The position numbers and the translations under genes are program-made. Under the pieces are notes generated by a model. It was not told where the DNA came from, made no database searches, and saw nothing but the letters and a program-made list of their open reading frames with translations. Source: Spirochaetota bacterium (GTDB lineage Bacteria; Spirochaetota; Brachyspiria; Brachyspirales; JACRPF01). Taken from it: 64,000 nucleotides of DNA. Shown here one piece after another: positions 18,570 to 29,708 of this stretch. The DNA is taken from positions 62,001-126,000 of the forward strand of contig JACRPF010000001.1 in NCBI GenBank assembly GCA_016214035.1, written 5' to 3'. Positions within the stretch are counted from its first letter, which is position 1, and each line of letters begins with the position of its first letter.

Positions 18570-19767
18570 CAACCCGCTCCGCTTCATTATTGTGACGGTA
18601 CTGCATACGCCGCGCGGGTATCAATCCGCCGGGACGGAATATCATGACCGCAACGAGGAGCGCCCCGTAGATGAGGAGGCGATACTGCGCGAACGCGCGG
18701 AGATATTCGGGGAGCAGTGTCATCACGAGCGCGGCGATGATGACACCGGGTACCGAACCGATGCCGCCGAGCACCACGATACCGAGCACGATGAGCGACT
18801 CCCAGATGGTGAAACTCGCCGGATTGATGAACTGTGTCTTTGCGGCGAACAGCACGCCCGCAAATCCCGCCCATGCCGCACCTGCAACGAAGGCGAGCAG
18901 TTTTATGCGTGGTACGTTGATACCCATCGCCTGACAGGCGAGTTCATCCTCACGCATCGCCACCCACGACCGTCCCAGCCGTGAATGTTCAAGACGGCGT
19001 ATCACCACAATCGTCATGAGCGCAAGCGCGAGCGCGATATAAAAGACGAGGCGGCTCGAATCGGCTATCGGCAGCGTCATACCGAAGAGCGCGGGACGGG
19101 GAATGTCGGCAATACCGCTCGGACCGAACGTCACTTCGCCCCAATTCTCAAGCACAAGCCGCATGATTTCGGCGAACGCAAGCGTCACGATGGCGAGGTA
19201 ATCCCCTTTGAGCCTGAGCAGCGGCAGCGCGATAAGCGCCGCGAGCGCCATGCTCACGATGCCCCCGAGCGGGAGCGCACACCAGAAATCGAGTTTGTAA
19301 TGATGATTGAGGAGCGCATAGGTATATGCGCCCGCCGCATAAAAGGCTACGTAGCCGAGATTAAGCTGTCCGCCGAAACCCACGACGATGTTGAGTCCCA
19401 GGCCGAGCATGACATAGATAAGCGCCGTACTCATGATGTCGGTCTGATACATCGGCATTACCCAGGGGAAAACGGCAGCGGCGATGATGATGCACCCCGT
19501 GAGCGAACGTGACGCGACGGGGTTCTCATGAAGCCGCTGACGCAGCGCATCGAGCACCGGCGTCCGTGTTTCCTCGCGTCTCCGTGCAAGCAGCGTATTC
19601 CAGAGCAGCGACAGCGGCAGCGCCGCCGCGAACACGATGAGGAGCATGAACGGGCGCAGCGACGCCGTTCGCTCCACCGCATCCGCCTTGAAAAGAACGA
19701 ACGGTATCGCCAGAAGCGTAAGCCATACGGCTGCCGCGATCGCGCGGACAATAACGTTCCGCCGCAT
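18562..19767 (-). CDS. livM: Branched-chain amino-acid ABC transporter permease LivM
   Basis: Integral-membrane permease of 401 aa with about ten hydrophobic segments. The conserved core LGLGLNIVVGFGGQLNLGYVAFYAAGAY and the coupling segment VAMREDELACQAMGIN are typical for LivM. The N-terminal ~95 residues form an extra two-helix extension relative to minimal LivM proteins. The start directly abuts the livH stop (TAG at 19768-19770). Confidence 0.9.
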   Translation of the reverse strand: MRRNVIVRAIAAAVWLTLLAIPFVLFKADAVERTASLRPFMLLIVFAAALPLSLLWNTLLARRREETRTPVLDALRQRLHENPVASRSLTGCIIIAAAVFPWVMPMYQTDIMSTALIYVMLGLGLNIVVGFGGQLNLGYVAFYAAGAYTYALLNHHYKLDFWCALPLGGIVSMALAALIALPLLRLKGDYLAIVTLAFAEIMRLVLENWGEVTFGPSGIADIPRPALFGMTLPIADSSRLVFYIALALALMTIVVIRRLEHSRLGRSWVAMREDELACQAMGINVPRIKLLAFVAGAAWAGFAGVLFAAKTQFINPASFTIWESLIVLGIVVLGGIGSVPGVIIAALVMTLLPEYLRAFAQYRLLIYGALLVAVMIFRPGGLIPARRMQYRHNNEAERVDD

Positions 19768-20670
19768 CTATACCTTCTCCTTGACGTTGCGGCCAAGAAG
19801 CCCTGCAGGCTTGATGACCAGTATCAGGATGAGCAGAATGAAGGCGAACGCATCCTCATAATCGCTTGAGATGTAACCGCTCGCAAAGCTTTCGGTGGCT
19901 CCGAGTATAAAACTGCCGAGCACCGCGCCGGGAATGGAGCCGATGCCTCCCAGCACCGCGGCGACGAACGCCTTGATTCCCGCGATGAGTCCTATCGTAA
20001 AATTAATCTGCCCCGTATGCGCGCTGATGAGCGTTCCGCCGAGTGCCGCTATCGCCGAACCCACGGCGAACGTAAACGCGATCACGCGATTGACATTCAC
20101 GCCGCAGAGCATGGCCATCGTACGGTCTTCGGCCGTCGCGCGCATTGCCCTGCCGAGTTTCGTTTTGCGCACAAGTACCGTGAAAACACCCATCGCGGCC
20201 GCCGTCACCGCGAGGATGACGAGCTGCGTGCTGTTGATAATCTGCTTCACCGGCGCCAGGAACGGAAACTCGGGTACGATCTGCGGGAACGGGATGAAAT
20301 TCGCCGTCTGCGTGAGCATGACGTAGTTCTGCAGAAAGAGCGACATGCCGATGGCGCTGATGAGCGGAGCGAGCCGCGGGGCGCTGCGCAGCGGACGGTA
20401 TGCGATGCTATCAACACTCACGCCGTAACAGGCGGCAACCAGCACCGCAAGCGTCAGCGCGAGAAAAAAGACCGCGGGCGCGGGAAGTGCAAACTGGTTC
20501 ATCACCGTAGCCGCGATGAGCGCGGTGAACGCGCCTATCATGTATATTTCGCCGTGCGCGAAATTGATGAGCCGGATAATACCGTACACCATGGTGTAGC
20601 CGAGGGCGAGGAGCGCATAGATACTGCCGCGCGTAAGCCCCCCGATGCATAGTCCGAAAAAGTAGTCCAT
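19768..20670 (-). CDS. livH: Branched-chain amino-acid ABC transporter permease LivH
   Basis: Permease of 300 aa with about eight hydrophobic segments. LALGYTMVYGIIRLINFAHGE is the diagnostic N-terminal motif; RAMRATAEDRTMAMLCGVN is the coupling helix; FVAAVLGGIGSIPGAVLG follows. Located 27 bp after the binding-protein gene and immediately before livM. Confidence 0.92.
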   Translation of the reverse strand: MDYFFGLCIGGLTRGSIYALLALGYTMVYGIIRLINFAHGEIYMIGAFTALIAATVMNQFALPAPAVFFLALTLAVLVAACYGVSVDSIAYRPLRSAPRLAPLISAIGMSLFLQNYVMLTQTANFIPFPQIVPEFPFLAPVKQIINSTQLVILAVTAAAMGVFTVLVRKTKLGRAMRATAEDRTMAMLCGVNVNRVIAFTFAVGSAIAALGGTLISAHTGQINFTIGLIAGIKAFVAAVLGGIGSIPGAVLGSFILGATESFASGYISSDYEDAFAFILLILILVIKPAGLLGRNVKEKV

Positions 20671-20697
20671 CAGCCGGTAGCCGTTACGCCGAATCCG

Positions 20698-21792
20698 CTA
20701 CTTCAATTCCACGTACGCGCCCTTGACCACCTGATACATGGAAAAACCGACACCGATGGCATCGCCTTGTTTGTCGAACGAGATCTTCCCGAGCGGCGTG
20801 TCTACGTACTCGCCTCTGAGCGCAGCACTGACCCCGTCATAGGATATCGTTTTCGCCTTGTCGATGGCATTGACGAGCGCCGTCATTGCGGCATAGGCGT
20901 TGAGATAGAACGCTCCGGCCTCGTCACCGTACGTCTTTTTGTGCTCGGCAAATGCCTGCACGGCCAATGGATTCTTCGTCGTGTCGCGCGGTCCGCTCGC
21001 GTACACACCCTCGGCGTACGTTCCCGCAACCTTGATGAAGGTATCGTACTTCACGCCGTCGTCGGAAATGAACGGTATTGTGACGCCGCGCTTACGCATC
21101 TGCGCGACGATCTTCGACGCCTCGGGATGATATCCGCCGAAGACGAGCGCATCGGCCTTCAAGTTCACGACCTTATTGATGATCGCCGTATAATCGACGG
21201 CGCCCGGCGTGACCCCTTCGAACAGCACCACATGGCCACGATCCTGCTCGGCAAAATAGCGTTTGACATATTCGGCGAACCCCTTGCCGTAATCGCCCTT
21301 ATCGTGCAGCACGGCGATGCGGAAACAGTTCTTAAGATTGCGCGTGAACGATGTTACCAGCATCGCCTGCGCGTTATCGGGCGCAATGGTGCGGAAAAAA
21401 TTCGGATACCGACCGCCGGTGAGATCCGGCGTTGTCGCCGACGGCGAGATGCAGATGATACCCGATGAACGGTAGATACCCACGGCGGATTTTGTCGCAC
21501 CGGAACAGATATGTCCGATGACGGCGATCACTTTTTCTCCGGCTATCTTCGAGGCAACATTCGCGGCGATCTCCGGTTTGCATGAGTCATCCTCGGTGAT
21601 CAGGCGTATCTTTCTGCCCTTGATGCCGCCCGCATCGTTGACCTTTTTTGCTATAATTTCGCACGCCTTGCGTGTGGGAATACCATACGACGCGAGGTCG
21701 CCCGAGAATGCGCCGACGACGCCGATTTTTATCTCATCCGCCGCGCATAGCGCCGACGCACAAATCACGAGACACAGAACGATCGCTTTCAT
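20698..21792 (-). CDS. livK: Branched-chain amino-acid-type ABC substrate-binding protein LivK
   Basis: Periplasmic type I binding protein of 364 aa. A signal peptide (MKAIVLCLVICASALCAAD) precedes IKIGVVGAFSGDLASYG, the standard start of the Leu/Ile/Val-binding fold. Other family signatures are VIGHICSGATKSAVGIY and YPNFFRTIAPDNAQA. Cys16 could be a relaxed spirochaetal lipobox Cys, but the preceding residues (SAL) are not canonical. First gene of livKHMGF; GGAGC lies just before the ATG. A TATAAT -10 element occurs on the minus strand at 21854-21859 but with no good -35, so the operon may need an activator. Ligand class (branched-chain amino acid, amide or urea) is not resolved. Confidence 0.9.
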   Translation of the reverse strand: MKAIVLCLVICASALCAADEIKIGVVGAFSGDLASYGIPTRKACEIIAKKVNDAGGIKGRKIRLITEDDSCKPEIAANVASKIAGEKVIAVIGHICSGATKSAVGIYRSSGIICISPSATTPDLTGGRYPNFFRTIAPDNAQAMLVTSFTRNLKNCFRIAVLHDKGDYGKGFAEYVKRYFAEQDRGHVVLFEGVTPGAVDYTAIINKVVNLKADALVFGGYHPEASKIVAQMRKRGVTIPFISDDGVKYDTFIKVAGTYAEGVYASGPRDTTKNPLAVQAFAEHKKTYGDEAGAFYLNAYAAMTALVNAIDKAKTISYDGVSAALRGEYVDTPLGKISFDKQGDAIGVGFSMYQVVKGAYVELK

Positions 21793-21958
21793 ACATGCTC
21801 CTTACGGATATTCCAGACGATGCAGTACGCCGCACCGTTGTTTATGCCGCATCATTATACCGTATGCACTTAAAAAAGGAAGATTCTGCACCATAGATTC
21901 GGAAACGGATCGGCCATACGATTATTACAGCGCAGCAAATCGCGACCGGATGGCGCTT

Positions 21959-22690
21959 TTATTTTGTCGCTTTGAACAGCGCCTCAATCGTTTCCGGTTT
22001 GAGCACCGCGTTATAGATACGCACGTCTTCGAGACACCCCTTGAAATAAGCGGCGGTCTGCGTCGGAAACGTACCGAACGTCAGCGTACCGCCTTTCGAT
22101 TCAATAGTGCCGTCCTTATAATTCTGTTTTTCAAACACCGGTTTCCCGTTGATGTACAGCGCCAGATATCCTTTCTGTTTGTCGTAGACGCCGACAACAT
22201 GATAGTAGGCATCGATATCATATCCGGCATCCGAAACGCAAATCTGTTCCGCCACTTCGCTGCCGACGCTGAAATAGAACTTCTTCTCCTGATACCAGAA
22301 TCCCCAGCCGCTTGAATGCGTCGTGTTCAGAAAACGCCCCATGATATTGCCGTCGGTGAGCGACTGCGGCTTAACCCAGAACGATATTGATATTGTTCGG
22401 GCAATACGGAGTGAAATTCCACTGCCGAAGCTCAGGGAATTACCGGAACCGTCGAAATAATATGCACCGTCCGCATTTCCCAAATGATCGACGGCATAGC
22501 TTGCTGCCGTACCGGAACGGATATCGCCGTGATTATTATTGCCGCTGTCGTCATAGTAATCGCCGGCAAGCGTATAATATGCGGCAAGACCTTCAATCTG
22601 GTTCTTTACGCTGAACTCATCCACCGCGCTGACGGTCAGCGGGCTTATCATAATCGCTGCGATCAGAACAACACGCGATAGCATAGTCAT
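21959..22690 (-). CDS. Secreted LamG/concanavalin A-like domain protein, 243 aa
   Basis: A signal peptide (MTMLSRVVLIAAIMISPLTVSA) is followed by one LamG-type jellyroll (about residues 30-240): GLAAYYTLAGDYYDDSGNNNHG, YYFDGSGNSLSFG, ISISFWVKPQSL, YHVVGVYDKQKGYLALYINGKPV, FKGCLEDVRIYNAVL. These are the standard strand motifs of the LamGL fold and commonly bind glycans. No catalytic domain is attached, so it is a stand-alone binding protein or an adhesin. AAGGAT precedes the ATG by 7 nt. Single gene with its own likely promoter. Confidence 0.8.
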   Translation of the reverse strand: MTMLSRVVLIAAIMISPLTVSAVDEFSVKNQIEGLAAYYTLAGDYYDDSGNNNHGDIRSGTAASYAVDHLGNADGAYYFDGSGNSLSFGSGISLRIARTISISFWVKPQSLTDGNIMGRFLNTTHSSGWGFWYQEKKFYFSVGSEVAEQICVSDAGYDIDAYYHVVGVYDKQKGYLALYINGKPVFEKQNYKDGTIESKGGTLTFGTFPTQTAAYFKGCLEDVRIYNAVLKPETIEALFKATK

Positions 22691-22725
22691 ACGGGATATC
22701 CTTTAAGTTGCAGTTGGCTGACAGT

Positions 22726-22752
22726 TTAATACAATTATGCCGGACTTGTCAA
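22726..22752 (-). promoter_or_regulatory. Possible promoter of the LamG protein gene
   Basis: On the minus strand TTGACA (22747-22752) is followed 15 nt later by TATTAA (22726-22731), or 16 nt later by ATTAAA. The -35 is perfect; the -10 is weak. The predicted 5' UTR is about 30 nt. Confidence 0.4.
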
Positions 22753-22791
22753 GAAATAAGCTATTCCGGCTTTCCGCTGACCGTACTGAAG

Positions 22792-25257
22792 CTATTTTCC
22801 GAGGATCTCGACATCCTCGGTGCTCTTCGCCTCGAACGTGAACACGCCGTTCACCGCGTGCACCTGGATATGGTCTTTATCTTTGATGGTGTTCCGCAGA
22901 ATTTCGTTGGATACATTATCCTCGATTTCCCGCTGTATGGTGCGGCGAAGCGAACGGGCGCCGTATTTCTTGTCATACCCTTTGGTGACGAGCAGCTCCT
23001 TCGCTTCTTCGGTAAGCGTGAGCGTGATCTGCTTCTGCGACAGCACGGAGCGCACCTCGTCAAGCATGATATCGACGATTGCCTTCACATGCTCGCGTTC
23101 CAGCGTGTGGAAAACAACCACGTCGTCGACACGGTTGATGAATTCGGGATTGAACACCTGCTTCACTTCATCCATGGCGATGCTTTTAATCTCCTCGAAC
23201 GAACGACCTATGTCCTCGTTCGTGAAACCGAAACTCGCGCCCTTTGCCATGTCGCGCGCACCCACGTTACTCGTCATGATGATGATGGTATTGCTGAAGT
23301 CAACACGGTGTCCGAGATTGTCGGTGAGCTGGCCTTCCTCGAGCACCTGCAGCAGGATGTTGAAAATATCCGGATGCGCTTTTTCAATCTCGTCGAAAAG
23401 CACAACCGCATACGGACGACGCCGTATCTTTTCGGTAAGGTCGCCGCCCTCATCGTAACCCACGTATCCCGGAGGCGCCCCGATGAGCCGTGACACAGCG
23501 TGCTTTTCCATAAACTCGCTCATATCGATGCGAATGAGCGCCTCACTGTCGCCGAACATGAAATCGGCGAGTGTTTTCGCGAGCGCCGTTTTTCCCACGC
23601 CGGTGGGACCCAGAAAGATAAACGAGCCCATCGGACGGCGATGATTTTTAAGCCCCGCGCGGGTGCGCCGTATCGCCCGTGAAATGGCGCGTATCGCCTC
23701 GTCCTGACCGATGATGGCCTTGTGCAGCTCCTCTTCCATGCGTACGAGCTTCTCGCTCTCGCTGCCGGAAATCTTGCTCAGCGGAATGCCGGTAATCTCC
23801 GAGACAACACGAAGGATATCCTCGACATCCACCACCGACGCCACCTTCTCCCTGCTGTCGCGCCAGTCGCGTTCGGCGTCGGTAAACTTTTCCTTCATCT
23901 TTTTGATTTCATCGCGGACCTGTGCCGCTTCCTCATATTTCTGTTTCGATACGAGCTTCTCTTTCTTCTTGGTAAGCTCATCTATATTTTTGGTGAATTC
24001 CTTGAAATCCTTGGGGCGTGTGGTATTGATAAGCCGCGCGCGGGCGCCCGCCTCGTCGATGAGGTCGATGGCCTTGTCCGGCAGATGCCGTTCCACGATA
24101 TAGCGTTTGGAAAGGAGCGCCGCCTGCCGGAGTGCTTCATCGGTATATTTCACCTTATGGTGATCTTCATAGCGCGAACGGATGCCTTCCAGTATGGCTA
24201 TGGTATCCTCGACGCTCGGTTCGGCAATGATGATCGGCTGAAACCTGCGGACGAGCGCGGTATCTTTTTCGATGTATTTCTTGTATTCGTTGAGCGTTGT
24301 CGCGCCCACGCACTGGAGTTCCCCGCGTGCCAGCGCAGGCTTCAGCATATTCGCGGCGTCCATAGCGCCTTCCGCACCGCCGGCACCGATGATTGTATGA
24401 AGCTCATCGATGAAGACGATGACATTGTTCGAGCGGCGAATTTCGGCCATCACGTTCTTGAGGCGCTCCTCGAACTCGCCGCGGTATTTTGTCCCGGCAA
24501 CGATTGACGCGAGATCGAGCACGAGCACACGGCGGTTGAGCAGTATGTCCGGCACCTCGTTCTCGATGATGCGCTGCGCGAGTCCCTCGACGATGGCGCT
24601 TTTGCCCACGCCTGGTTCGCCGATGAGGACGGGGTTGTTCTTCTTTCTGCGCGATAGTATCTGCACGACGCGCGTCACTTCCTTTTCCCTGCCCACGACA
24701 TTATCGAGCGCGTGTTCGCGTGCGAGCTTGGTGAGATCGCGGCTGAATTGATCGAGCGCCGGCGTGCGGTTCTTCTTCGCCTCGTCGGCCTCTTCATTGA
24801 CGGGCACTTTGCCGAGCCCGAGCATTTTCATTATCTCCTGCCGGAGCGTGTCGATCTCGAAACCGAGCGCGGTCATCACATTGAACGCGGTGTTCTGCCC
24901 CTCGCGCATGATGCCGAGGAGGAGATGCTCCGTGCCGATGCAGTTATGATTGAGCGCCCGCGCCTCGTCCGCCGCGCGGCTGATGAGACGCTGCACCCGC
25001 TGGGACGTCGGAACATTGCCGAGTATTTTCGTGTTGGTGGCATGGGTGGCGATGTTGTTCTCAATCTCGGATCTGAGTTTTTCCGGATCGAGCTTGAGCT
25101 TCATGAGCACGCGCGCGGCAAGCCCCTCACCCTCGCGGATGAGACCGAGCAGCACGTGCTCGGGGGTCACCATATCGTGGTTCAGGCGTTTCGCCTCTTC
25201 CTGCGCGTGGAATTCAAGCACTTTTTTTGCGCGCATGGTGAGATGAAATTGGAACAT
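22792..25257 (-). CDS. clpC: ATP-dependent Clp protease ATP-binding subunit ClpC
   Basis: AAA+ unfoldase of 821 aa that feeds substrates to ClpP. Domain order: double Clp-N repeat (1-145), AAA-1 with Walker A GEPGVGKS (213-220) and [11 protein letters not shown], a UVR-type middle domain (about 420-455, [17 protein letters not shown]), AAA-2 with Walker A GPTGVGKT (550-557), and the C-terminal D2-small domain. The UVR middle segment distinguishes ClpC from ClpB/ClpA. No clpP, mcsA or mcsB gene adjoins. Start ATG 25257 ([12 protein letters not shown]) follows GAGGAAA; upstream in-frame codons are in the promoter. Confidence 0.95.
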   Translation of the reverse strand: MFQFHLTMRAKKVLEFHAQEEAKRLNHDMVTPEHVLLGLIREGEGLAARVLMKLKLDPEKLRSEIENNIATHATNTKILGNVPTSQRVQRLISRAADEARALNHNCIGTEHLLLGIMREGQNTAFNVMTALGFEIDTLRQEIMKMLGLGKVPVNEEADEAKKNRTPALDQFSRDLTKLAREHALDNVVGREKEVTRVVQILSRRKKNNPVLIGEPGVGKSAIVEGLAQRIIENEVPDILLNRRVLVLDLASIVAGTKYRGEFEERLKNVMAEIRRSNNVIVFIDELHTIIGAGGAEGAMDAANMLKPALARGELQCVGATTLNEYKKYIEKDTALVRRFQPIIIAEPSVEDTIAILEGIRSRYEDHHKVKYTDEALRQAALLSKRYIVERHLPDKAIDLIDEAGARARLINTTRPKDFKEFTKNIDELTKKKEKLVSKQKYEEAAQVRDEIKKMKEKFTDAERDWRDSREKVASVVDVEDILRVVSEITGIPLSKISGSESEKLVRMEEELHKAIIGQDEAIRAISRAIRRTRAGLKNHRRPMGSFIFLGPTGVGKTALAKTLADFMFGDSEALIRIDMSEFMEKHAVSRLIGAPPGYVGYDEGGDLTEKIRRRPYAVVLFDEIEKAHPDIFNILLQVLEEGQLTDNLGHRVDFSNTIIIMTSNVGARDMAKGASFGFTNEDIGRSFEEIKSIAMDEVKQVFNPEFINRVDDVVVFHTLEREHVKAIVDIMLDEVRSVLSQKQITLTLTEEAKELLVTKGYDKKYGARSLRRTIQREIEDNVSNEILRNTIKDKDHIQVHAVNGVFTFEAKSTEDVEILGK

Positions 25258-25288
25258 ACATTTTCCTCGCAGCGTCTGATGTAGTGTA

Positions 25289-25316
25289 ATTGTAATAAAT
25301 ATTAACTTTTTGTCAA
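25289..25316 (-). promoter_or_regulatory. clpC promoter
   Basis: Minus-strand TTGACA (25311-25316), 16-nt AT-rich spacer, TACAAT (25289-25294). Predicted 5' UTR of about 25 nt. No CIRCE-like or CtsR-like repeat is visible. Confidence 0.65.
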
Positions 25317-25363
25317 CGAAACATACGGCAGCGCCCATGGTCCCGTCACGGCGAAAACGTCCG

Positions 25364-28264
25364 TCAATTCGTCAGCGCGGTGTTCAGGTGAAGGTTTTCC
25401 TGCTTGAATCCGATGGAAGGATACGCCTTGAGTGTGATGAAAAACGATACCGTTTTGTCCCAGTAGGTTCCTTTCACCGAACCGGTCACCCCGAGCTCCG
25501 AAAGCGAGCGCGGCGCTATCTGCAGCGAAGCGCCGTACAGCCAGCCGTCGACCTCATGCGACAGCCCCATCGCGATCTGCTGCAGTTTGAAATTCGAACG
25601 CACCCGCTTCGCATTGTTGAAAAAGTTAATCGAATTCAGAAGATCGATGAACGGATTTTCGACCTCGATGCCGCGGGCCTTTGCATAGTCCGCATAATCG
25701 GGGAGATATGCATACAGGTGACGGTTGATGGAAGACGCCTGCAGGTAGAATGTGATGAATTCAGGAAACCGTATATCCATCGTGAACGACGCCGAGAATG
25801 AACTGGCATAAAAATTGATGAAGTCATAGTTGATATTCGCGTTCACGGCGGCGGCGAACAGGCGTCCGTCATTTGTCTTTTCGGATGCATACGGAATGAA
25901 AAGCGCAAGCGCCTCCTGCAGCGGCAGTTTCACCGAGGTGCCTGCCGAGACGGTGTTCGCATACAGCGTATTGTTCACGATATTATATCCCAGAGTGTAT
26001 GCTGCGGAGAACAGCGGATGTGTCAGCGTGGCCTGGCCGTTCACCGATGTCAGGGATATCCGCGACGGGTCATACGTCAGCTGTGCGTATGCCGCGTTGC
26101 TGTAGTAATACGGGATGCGCAGGTCATATCCGCTCTGCGCCGTGAGCGACATGCCGGCGTCAAGATCCTTGATATAGAACAGACCGTACCCCGTGAAACC
26201 GGTCTCGATATTCGCGCTCACCTGATGCATGCGGAATCCGCCGTACGGCTCATTGGGTTCGTATTCGCCTATCTTGTAATCTATGGAGTAATAGACCGAG
26301 CCCGAAAGCCGCGGTGTGATATAGCGCGCGACATTGCTCACCAGATCCGGCGGCAGGAACAGCGAGAGCGCATGCGTTGATGCCGTTGTCGTGTAGGTGT
26401 TTTTCCGGTCGATGATCAGGTCGTTGATAAGCGGATTTGCGGTGTTCTGCCGCTGGAAGGCTACGGAAAGCGACGGCGTATAGTTCAGGAACGGAAGCGA
26501 GAAACCGCGGCTGAGCGACCCGTTCCCGCCGATGACATCGCGCTCGCTCAGGACAGCGTTCAGTTCGCTCGCGAGCGCAGGATTGTTGGAGAACGCTATC
26601 ATAGGTTTTTCCGCATACAGTATCGTATGCGAATACTGCACGCCGAAATTATAGCCGATATTGAACGCCGTCTGGTTGGTATTCGTCTGCCGGTCGATGA
26701 CGCCGCCGTAGCTGAAGGCGATACTCGGCAGGAGCAGGGCGCCGGGTTTGAATTTATAGTCATCGTTATTGATGCTGTCAGGCGCTGAAAGATTGCGCAC
26801 GCGCGTCTCGGTGTAGGCGGCATTGAGCGAGAACGAATGCGTCGAACCGCGGTTGAGAAATGATACCGTGTGCGGCACGCCCGACTCCGTATCATACTCG
26901 CTCCGGTTGACGTTCTCGCTTGCCATCTGATACTGCAGCGACTGGAACTGGCGGAACAGATCGAACACCGGTTTTTTACGCTCGTAATCGTTGCGGAAGT
27001 AGAGGTCGCTCATGAGCGCGGTATTCCATCTGAGCGACGTCTCTTCCGGGCCGTTGCGGTTGAGATACAGCGTTCCGTCCGCCGCCACCTTGTACCGGTA
27101 TGATAGCGGCGAACTCACCGTGCTGTTCGTGGGGAAATAATTGACCAGGCGCGACAGGCCGAAATCGCTGTTGGGCGAAAAGAACGTATACGCCTTGCGC
27201 GATAGTGCGTTCATCAGATTGAAATGAAGTGCATACGCAGGCCCATTCAGCGAGAGTTCATCGCCCGCAAAAAGACCCAGTTTCTGATACAGGTCGAAGC
27301 GCAGATGATGCGGCAGCGAGAGAAACGAGATATCTTTCGAGTTCTGCACATACAGCCCTTCGCGCAGCGACGAACCGAATGAGGAGTGGATGCCGGTACC
27401 CCAGTAATTCTGCACGAACAGCGGAAAATAAAAAAACGGCTGCGCACCCACCTGATACGCCATCCCCAGCGCCATGACCTTTTTCTGCTCCCAGATATAG
27501 GTCTTGTTGACGCTGAAAAAATATGACGGCGGAACCAGCGACGATGTTGTGAGCGCTGCATTGTCGGCGAAGAATCGCCCGTCGGTGAATTTGATGATGT
27601 CACTGTAGATGGTGATGCCCTGCTGTCTGAGGAATGACGTCCCTTTATGCAGCACGCCCACCTTTGTGGAACGGTTAAGCGAGAACCACACGCCGGTGAT
27701 CATCTGTTCACCGTTGTCGATAGAGATGCCGTCAAACCCGAACACCTCATCGGATGTTACGCTGTAGATAATGGTGCCTGCGGTGATGGTGAAATCATAT
27801 ATCTTCAGTTTCACCGAACCGACGATGCGGATGAGTTCCTCCTCCGTCGCCCCGGTACGCACCGTATAGCGTTCAACATTATCCGCGCCGATAAGCCGTA
27901 TGCCGCCGCCCTCAAGCACGCGTTTGCTCCGCGGCTGCTCGGCAAGACTTCCCTGTTCAACAACGGCGCTTGTATTCGTGCCGGTGACAAGCTCCAGTAT
28001 TTTTTTCCGGATGATATCTTCGCTGTCCGCATCGAGCACGGGTATTTTGTACAGCCCCGCCACTTCGACAAGGTCCTTGCGCCGCATGATGTTCAGAAGC
28101 GCCACAAACGCCTGCGGCCGTTCCTCATCACGCGTCACGCCCGCGGGCGCATTGGTCTTGGATTTCTGTGCGGATACCGGCTGCGCCGCCTGTTTCGGCT
28201 GCTCCGGGAACGCCGGGATGGCGATAAGGATGATGAGTGCTGGAAGCAGCCAACGACAATACAT
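25364..28264 (-). CDS. LptD-like outer-membrane LPS-assembly protein, 966 aa
   Basis: A signal peptide ([22 protein letters not shown]) is followed by a low-complexity linker. A periplasmic OstA-like beta-jellyroll portion comes next (about 130-300: [58 protein letters not shown]). A long C-terminal barrel of alternating strands rich in Tyr/Ser/Asn ends in an aromatic-rich tail. The stretch [25 protein letters not shown] is the plug/barrel transition conserved in LptD, and the overall arrangement resembles the treponemal LptD-like protein. The likely role is insertion of LPS or another glycolipid in the outer membrane. Start ATG 28264 follows GAGGAA; the gene lies 19 bp after tyrS in an operon. 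Confidence 0.7.
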   Translation of the reverse strand: MYCRWLLPALIILIAIPAFPEQPKQAAQPVSAQKSKTNAPAGVTRDEERPQAFVALLNIMRRKDLVEVAGLYKIPVLDADSEDIIRKKILELVTGTNTSAVVEQGSLAEQPRSKRVLEGGGIRLIGADNVERYTVRTGATEEELIRIVGSVKLKIYDFTITAGTIIYSVTSDEVFGFDGISIDNGEQMITGVWFSLNRSTKVGVLHKGTSFLRQQGITIYSDIIKFTDGRFFADNAALTTSSLVPPSYFFSVNKTYIWEQKKVMALGMAYQVGAQPFFYFPLFVQNYWGTGIHSSFGSSLREGLYVQNSKDISFLSLPHHLRFDLYQKLGLFAGDELSLNGPAYALHFNLMNALSRKAYTFFSPNSDFGLSRLVNYFPTNSTVSSPLSYRYKVAADGTLYLNRNGPEETSLRWNTALMSDLYFRNDYERKKPVFDLFRQFQSLQYQMASENVNRSEYDTESGVPHTVSFLNRGSTHSFSLNAAYTETRVRNLSAPDSINNDDYKFKPGALLLPSIAFSYGGVIDRQTNTNQTAFNIGYNFGVQYSHTILYAEKPMIAFSNNPALASELNAVLSERDVIGGNGSLSRGFSLPFLNYTPSLSVAFQRQNTANPLINDLIIDRKNTYTTTASTHALSLFLPPDLVSNVARYITPRLSGSVYYSIDYKIGEYEPNEPYGGFRMHQVSANIETGFTGYGLFYIKDLDAGMSLTAQSGYDLRIPYYYSNAAYAQLTYDPSRISLTSVNGQATLTHPLFSAAYTLGYNIVNNTLYANTVSAGTSVKLPLQEALALFIPYASEKTNDGRLFAAAVNANINYDFINFYASSFSASFTMDIRFPEFITFYLQASSINRHLYAYLPDYADYAKARGIEVENPFIDLLNSINFFNNAKRVRSNFKLQQIAMGLSHEVDGWLYGASLQIAPRSLSELGVTGSVKGTYWDKTVSFFITLKAYPSIGFKQENLHLNTALTN

Positions 28265-28283
28265 GCCGGTATTCCTCGGCGCG

Positions 28284-29504
28284 CTAGTTCGCCTTTTGTT
28301 TGAGACGGAAAAATTTACGTTTGCCGACCTTGAGAATACGGTCACGTGAAAGGTCTATGACAGCGGCCGCGTCCTCTATCTTTTCGTCGTCAAGACGCAC
28401 GCTGCCCTGCTCGAGATAGCGGCGAAGCTGCGAATTACTCTCCGACGGCAGTACCGATTTCAACGCGGCGAAAATCGCGATGCCGTTCTCAAGTGTGATA
28501 TCCTCGATGTCGTCCGGAATGCCGCCGCCGGAAAAAATACGCGAGAATTCGGCTTCGGCCGCGTCGGCATCCTTCGCGCTGTGATACATGCCCACGACCG
28601 TTTTCGCAAGCAGCACCTTCACGTCGCGCGGATTCTTGCCGGCGGTCATCTCCTGCGCATGTCGTTCGATGTCGGTCATCGGCAGGTCAGTAAGCAGCTC
28701 CATATACCGGGTAATCAGATGGTCGGGGATGCTCATAAGCTTGCCGAACATGTCCTTCGGGCTCTCGTTGATGCCCACATAGTTGCCGAGGCTTTTTGAC
28801 ATCTTCTCGACGCCGTCAAGGCCCTCCAGTATGGGCATGGTAACGATGACCTGCGGCTCAAGTCCGTATTCGCGCATAAGCTCGCGTCCGACGAGCAGAT
28901 TGAATTTCTGGTCCGTCCCGCCGAGTTCGACATCCGCATTGAGCGCCACCGAATCGTATCCCTGCACGAGCGGATACATGAACTCAAGCATGGCAATGGG
29001 CTTGCCTTCCTTGTAGCGTTTCGTGAAGTCGTCGCGCTCGAGCATGCGTGCCACCGTGTAGCGCGATGTGAGCGAGAGTACATCGGAAAATTTCATCCGC
29101 TCGCACCAGTGTGAGTTGAACTCGATGACGGTCGTCTCTTTATCGAGTATCTTGTATACCTGTTCCTTGTATGTCTCGGCGTTGAGGAGCACATCCTCAC
29201 GCGAGAGCTGCCGGCGCGTCTTCGAACGGCCGCTCGGGTCGCCGATCATGCCGGTGAAGTCGCCGATGAGGAAGACCACCTTGTGACCGAGTTCCTGAAA
29301 ATGCCGCATCTTGCGCAGGAGCACGCTGTGCCCGAGATGAATGTCCGGCGCCGTGGGGTCGAATCCCGCCTTGATGACCAGCGGCTTCCCCGTTTTTTTC
29401 GATTTTACCAGTTTCGCGACAAGTTCATCCTCGGAGATTATCTCGGCGCAACCGCGTTGTATTTTTGCTACCGCTTCGCGTATTGTCGGATCAAGTTCTT
29501 CCAT
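28284..29504 (-). CDS. tyrS: Tyrosyl-tRNA synthetase
   Basis: Class I aminoacyl-tRNA synthetase of 406 aa. HIGH motif as HLGH (56-59), KMSKS exactly at 234-238, Tyr-binding QGYDS and [13 protein letters not shown], and a C-terminal S4 RNA-binding domain (about 340-406). The HLGH and LVGREL features fit the TyrZ-like subclass (about 400-420 aa). Start ATG 29504 (MEELDPT) was preferred because AAAGGAC precedes it; a more distal start at 29540 has no such site. First gene of an operon with the LptD-like gene. Confidence 0.95.
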   Translation of the reverse strand: MEELDPTIREAVAKIQRGCAEIISEDELVAKLVKSKKTGKPLVIKAGFDPTAPDIHLGHSVLLRKMRHFQELGHKVVFLIGDFTGMIGDPSGRSKTRRQLSREDVLLNAETYKEQVYKILDKETTVIEFNSHWCERMKFSDVLSLTSRYTVARMLERDDFTKRYKEGKPIAMLEFMYPLVQGYDSVALNADVELGGTDQKFNLLVGRELMREYGLEPQVIVTMPILEGLDGVEKMSKSLGNYVGINESPKDMFGKLMSIPDHLITRYMELLTDLPMTDIERHAQEMTAGKNPRDVKVLLAKTVVGMYHSAKDADAAEAEFSRIFSGGGIPDDIEDITLENGIAIFAALKSVLPSESNSQLRRYLEQGSVRLDDEKIEDAAAVIDLSRDRILKVGKRKFFRLKQKAN

Positions 29505-29708
29505 GTGCAGTCCTTTGTGGTGTAACACCGCCGCCCGCATTTATTAATCTGAATGCTTTTGTACAATGTACAGCGTTTCTGCAGTGTTGAGGCATTATAG
29601 CAAACAATGAGAAAAACGCAAACAAATCACGATAAACACCGCCCGCATCACGCGGCTTTTGCGCTTTTTTATATCGCCCGAATCAGTTCCTGCCGGTATC
29701 AACAGCAA